Source of the DNA: Bacillota bacterium
GTDB lineage: Bacteria > Bacillota > Negativicutes > CTSoil-072
DNA length: 64,000 nt
NCBI GenBank assembly: GCA_017889545.1
Contig: JAGFZV010000003.1
Span: 124,001 to 188,000 of the forward strand
Reading direction: 5' to 3'
The notes under the pieces are model-generated. The model was not told the origin of the DNA and made no database searches. It saw only the letters and a program-made list of their open reading frames with translations. Each line of letters opens with the position of its first letter. The stretch's first letter is position 1. The position numbers were made by a program, and so were the translations under genes. Of the stretch, positions 61,107 through 64,000 are shown one piece after another.

Positions 61107-62243
61107 TTAGCGTAAAATATGGCCGGCAATAACCACTCTTTGAATTTGATTGGTGCCTTCGTATATTTGGGTAATTTTCGCATCGCGCAGCATTCTCTCT
61201 ACCGGATATTCACGGGAGTACCCGTAGCCACCCATCACTTGGACTGCATCGAGCGCCACTTTTACTGCCATATCTGATGCAAAGGTTTTTGCCATGGCAG
61301 CTTCTTTTCCGTATGGCAATCCTGCATCCTTCATTATTGCAGCGTGCATAACCAGTTGCCGTGCCGCTTCAATCTGAATTGCCATATCCGCCAGCATAAA
61401 GTTAACGGCCTGCAAAGCAGCGATTGGCTTGCCGAATTGCTCGCGGGTTTTCGAATATTTCAATGCTTCTTCGTAGGCTCCCTGTGCAATCCCAACCGCC
61501 TGGGCTCCAATCCCTATCCTTGCGCCATCCAGTATAACCATGGCAATTTTAAACCCTTCACCCTCTTTGCCGAGCAGATTTTCTTTGGGAATTCGGCAAT
61601 TATCAAAAATCAATTCCGTCGTAGCAGAGGCGCGGATACCCATTTTTTCTTCTTTCTTGCCAATGGAAAAGCCCGGAGTTCCTTTTTCAACAATAAACCC
61701 GGTAATTCCTTTTACCCCTTTGCTTTTATCGATCGTGGCAAATACACTGTAAGTCTCTGCAGCTCCACCGTTGCTAATAAAACATTTGGTCCCATTCAAT
61801 ACGTACTCATCACCATCTAGCTTTGCCGTTGTACTGACACGCGAAGCATCCGATCCTGCACCGGGTTCAGTTAATGCAAACGCTGCCACTTTTTCCCCGC
61901 GGGCTAATGCAGGAATGTACTTCTGCTTTTGTTCTTCCGTTCCATACAGCAGAATAGGCATAATTCCTGCTGAAGTATGGATCGACATAATGGCGCTGGT
62001 AGCGCCGCAGGCTTTCGCAATTTCCTCAATCGCCACCATATAGCTAACCGTATCAACTTCTACCCCATCATATTTTTCGGGAACAGGCAATCCCATCAGA
62101 CCTAATTGGGCCATTCCTTTTACATTGTCCCATGGAAATTCCTCCGTACGATCATATTCTGCCGCTCTCGGCGCAATTTCTTTCTTGGCAAAGTCTTGCA
62201 CCAGTTTTTTTAGTCCTTGTTGGTCCGCGTTTAATAAAGCCAT
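61107..62243 (-). CDS. Short-chain acyl-CoA dehydrogenase (butyryl-CoA dehydrogenase-like)
   Basis: Start at the ATG at 62243 (AAAGGAG 9 bases upstream); 378 aa, usual for Bcd. 'AFALTEPGAGSDASRVSTTA' and 'CFISNGGAA' bind FAD and substrate; the catalytic Glu lies in 'IYEGTNQIQR' near the C-terminus. It reduces crotonyl-CoA (or another enoyl-CoA) with electrons from the ferredoxin-fused Etf. First gene after the sigma-54 promoter. Confidence 0.95.
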   Translation of the reverse strand: MALLNADQQGLKKLVQDFAKKEIAPRAAEYDRTEEFPWDNVKGMAQLGLMGLPVPEKYDGVEVDTVSYMVAIEEIAKACGATSAIMSIHTSAGIMPILLYGTEEQKQKYIPALARGEKVAAFALTEPGAGSDASRVSTTAKLDGDEYVLNGTKCFISNGGAAETYSVFATIDKSKGVKGITGFIVEKGTPGFSIGKKEEKMGIRASATTELIFDNCRIPKENLLGKEGEGFKIAMVILDGARIGIGAQAVGIAQGAYEEALKYSKTREQFGKPIAALQAVNFMLADMAIQIEAARQLVMHAAIMKDAGLPYGKEAAMAKTFASDMAVKVALDAVQVMGGYGYSREYPVERMLRDAKITQIYEGTNQIQRVVIAGHILR

Positions 62244-62331
62244 TATCGTCATCTCCTTTATCTTTTGTCATTTCTGACTTAACACCCGGTCGGCATTGGA
62301 AGCATAGGTTTGTCTGGACACAATACTATAT

Positions 62332-62349
62332 ATGCAAAAAAGATGCCAA
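62332..62349 (-). promoter_or_regulatory. Sigma-54 (-24/-12) promoter of the acyl-CoA operon
   Basis: TTGGCATC-TTTT-TTGCAT on the minus strand fits the RpoN consensus TGGCAC-N5-TTGC with the invariant GG and GC correctly spaced. It lies about 85 bp before the dehydrogenase start; the activator gene is immediately upstream. Confidence 0.85.
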
Positions 62350-62406
62350 AACATCTTGATTAATTGCAATTAATAACCTTTACTAGTTTATATTTCCATA
62401 AATATT

Positions 62407-62497
62407 CTGTTGGCAAATCAATCATGGCCTCCACAATAGTGAAAAGGTTCACTATTGTGGAGGCCATGATTGAAAAAATTTCTGCAAAATCCAACAG
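62407..62497. repeat. Perfect 25-bp inverted repeat with outer arms
   Basis: The inner arms 62419-62443 and 62448-62472 are perfect complements around a 4-base loop (AAGG). Outer 7-bp arms CTGTTGG (62407-62413) and CCAACAG (62491-62497) are also complementary. No T-tract follows on either strand. It lies between the activator gene and the sigma-54 promoter. Confidence 0.9.
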
Positions 62498-62576
62498 ATT
62501 AATTTTTTTGATTTTTGTTTTTTGTGAATTTACTAACTTTTTTGAAGAAATTTCAGTCACTTTTTAATTGCATTTT

Positions 62577-62622
62577 TGCACGATCATGTATTATTGCAAT
62601 TGCATTATTGCATGGTCGTGCA
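62577..62622. promoter_or_regulatory. Candidate enhancer (UAS) of the sigma-54 activator
   Basis: TGCACGATCATG and CATGGTCGTGCA form a 12-bp dyad with one mismatch, centred on GCAATTGC, with several TTGCA/TGCAA steps. It lies about 230 bp upstream of the -24 element, a normal enhancer distance, and overlaps the last codons of the activator gene. Confidence 0.65.
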
Positions 62623-64000
62623 CCGGTTGATATTTTCTTTTCTTTCGCGGTCAATAGGTTTCAGAGTATTAGTTTCTTTGCGTTTGCGTTTTCTGAACAA
62701 TGTAGCAGCATCCACTCCCAAACTTCGAGATGCTTCTTTCAAAGAGCCGCAATGTTCAATCGCTTCCTCAATAACCTGTTCTTCCAAGGTTTTTATAATT
62801 TCTTTCAGGTGAACCCCCGGCCTGAAAAATCCATCCGTCTTGAGGTTCTCCATAAAGGCTTCTCCAAAAGGCATTTCTGTTGAGAGCATTCGCTCCCTGA
62901 CTTCTTCCGGCAAATGCTTCACTTCAATCACCGGGTCATCAACAACCACAACCAATCGTTCAATCAAATGGGATAGTTCGCGAATATTTCCCGGCCAATT
63001 ATAACGAAGAAAGACATCAACGACTTCCTGCGAGATTGTTTTCGCTTTTCCATAACGATTATTGCTGGATGCAAGATAATACGCAATCAGGGGATGAATA
63101 TCATCCCGGCGCTCAGCCAGGCAGGGCACGTAGATCGGAACAACATTCAAGCGATAATATAGATCGCGCCGGAACAACCCTTCCGCTACCAATTTCTCAA
63201 TGTTCATATTCGTGGCGGCAATGATTCGAACATCTACCGAAATTTCCTTTGTTCCACCAACCCGAAAAAACTTCTCTTCTTGTAGAACATTCAAAATTTT
63301 CGCCTGTAAAAACAGAGGCATATCGCCAATTTCATCCAAAAAAAGTGTGCCTTTATTGGCCAGATCAAATAGTCCCACTTTGGTTTTTTTTGCTCCGGTA
63401 AACGATCCTTCTTCATAGCCGAATAGTTCCGTTTCCAGCAAAGTCTCCGGAATAGCGCTGCAATTCACGTGAATGAAGCTCCCGCAACTGTTACGATCGC
63501 TAATCGTATGAACAAATTTAGCCAATGCGGTTTTGCCGACACCGGAACTTCCCGTAATCAATATCTGAAGATCTGTATTGGCAATTTTTGTAATCATCTC
63601 GTAAAGATTTTCCATAATCTTGCTTCGAACCAAGCCCATATGAACATCCGTATTGGCCGTATGCATTACTTTCAGTTCGCGTTGAAACCCTTTTGCCAAT
63701 TGCTTTGCACTATTTAGCTTTTCATGCAATTTGTTTAGTTCGGTTAAATCCCGAACATTTGAAAATATCCTGACAATCCGGCCTTCTTTATTTTTTAACA
63801 AAGTACTCGTGATCACCGTTTCTTTCCCGGAAGGAAATTTCATTACGGCGCTGCATGTGTTCTGTTGCTCAATTGCCCGTAAATTGGTTGAAAAAGGAAT
63901 GATCCCTTCATCAATCAGTTGTTGCCAATTTTTACCGATCAGCTTTTCCCTCGTCAAGCCGGAAACCTCGACAAATGATTCACTAACAACCAGAATATTG
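62605..64000 (-). CDS. Sigma-54-dependent transcriptional activator (PAS/AAA+/Fis-HTH), 5' end outside window
   Basis: The frame is open through the right edge, so the N-terminus is missing; about 465 residues are visible. Order: PAS-like sensor ('VVSESFVEVSGLTREKLIGKNWQQL' and a PAC-like 'KNKEGRIVRIFSNVRDLTEL'), AAA+ domain with Walker A 'GSSGVGKTAL', the sigma-54 contact loop reading GSFTGA instead of GAFTGA, Walker B 'GTLFLDEIGDM' and R-finger region, then Fis-type HTH 'GSLKEASRSLGVDAATLFRKR'. It most likely activates the sigma-54 promoter at 62332. The PAS suggests it senses a small molecule or redox state. Confidence 0.92.
   Translation of the reverse strand, partial: NILVVSESFVEVSGLTREKLIGKNWQQLIDEGIIPFSTNLRAIEQQNTCSAVMKFPSGKETVITSTLLKNKEGRIVRIFSNVRDLTELNKLHEKLNSAKQLAKGFQRELKVMHTANTDVHMGLVRSKIMENLYEMITKIANTDLQILITGSSGVGKTALAKFVHTISDRNSCGSFIHVNCSAIPETLLETELFGYEEGSFTGAKKTKVGLFDLANKGTLFLDEIGDMPLFLQAKILNVLQEEKFFRVGGTKEISVDVRIIAATNMNIEKLVAEGLFRRDLYYRLNVVPIYVPCLAERRDDIHPLIAYYLASSNNRYGKAKTISQEVVDVFLRYNWPGNIRELSHLIERLVVVVDDPVIEVKHLPEEVRERMLSTEMPFGEAFMENLKTDGFFRPGVHLKEIIKTLEEQVIEEAIEHCGSLKEASRSLGVDAATLFRKRKRKETNTLKPIDRERKENINRCTTMQ

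Noticed and set aside
62360-62567. Two opposing ORFs of 66 and 67 codons
   Set aside because: They share residues only because both cross the same perfect palindrome. No ribosome-binding sites; treated as artefacts of the repeat.

Overview
The window comes from a diderm, endospore-forming Firmicute of the Negativicutes type (Sporomusaceae-like); this is an inference from gene content. The evidence is a Wza-like outer-membrane polysaccharide export protein and a full MinCDE set next to typical Firmicute gene orders: a Spo0B-like gene before obg, L21-Prp-L27 with a Prp-processed L27, a YqeK/LCP/RsfS cluster and a radical-SAM pair before RNase G. A complete Rnf complex and a butyryl-CoA dehydrogenase/Etf operon point to an anaerobe. 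Nearly all genes are on the minus strand.

Layout. (1) About 0-13.2 kb: an exopolysaccharide locus. Promoter, c-di-GMP-I riboswitch and terminator lead into a CpsB-type phosphatase. A second promoter, a structured leader and a terminator precede the Wza-like export gene, followed by Wzz, BY-kinase and a CapD/PglF-type dehydratase. Then comes an AT-rich variable half with a truncated 4,6-dehydratase, an SDR, four glycosyltransferases (one cut by the window edge) and a Wzy-like polymerase. (2) About 13.3-21.3 kb: a small integrated element beside tRNA-Ala(GGC), with integrase, a 354-codon frame holding a zinc-finger protein, a divergent operator, two HTH proteins, a DUF927 primase-helicase, repeats after the primase, a 34-aa zinc ribbon and a TerS-like HTH gene. 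It is organised like a phage satellite. Its left edge is unresolved and is flanked by decayed genes, including an SOS-box-controlled Y-family polymerase stub.

(3) 21.4-48.3 kb: conserved chromosomal core. It holds cvfB, rsfS, LCP, yqeK, nadD; a MacAB-type efflux operon with a possible 55-aa membrane protein; proBA; yhbY, obg, spo0B-like; rpmA, prp, rplU behind an L21 leader; RNase G and two radical-SAM-family genes; rodA, minCDE, mrdA, mreBCD, radC, maf. (4) 47.4-54.0 kb: Gx transporter, NusG-II protein and rnfBAEGDC with a RseC-like gene. (5) 54.2-64 kb: a GntP permease, crotonase, MaoC hydratase, CoA-transferase, EtfA with a fused ferredoxin domain, EtfB and acyl-CoA dehydrogenase, behind a clear sigma-54 promoter. 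An upstream sigma-54 activator runs off the right edge.

How the parts fit. Polysaccharide output appears gated by c-di-GMP at the riboswitch and again by an uncharacterised leader. The sigma-54 operon looks like a pathway that imports a hydroxy- or enoic acid, activates it by CoA transfer, dehydrates it and reduces the enoyl-CoA. The ferredoxin-fused Etf and the adjacent Rnf genes could link this to ion-gradient formation. The least expected items are the satellite-like island, the unassigned leader before the export gene, and the sigma-54 control region with two large palindromes.
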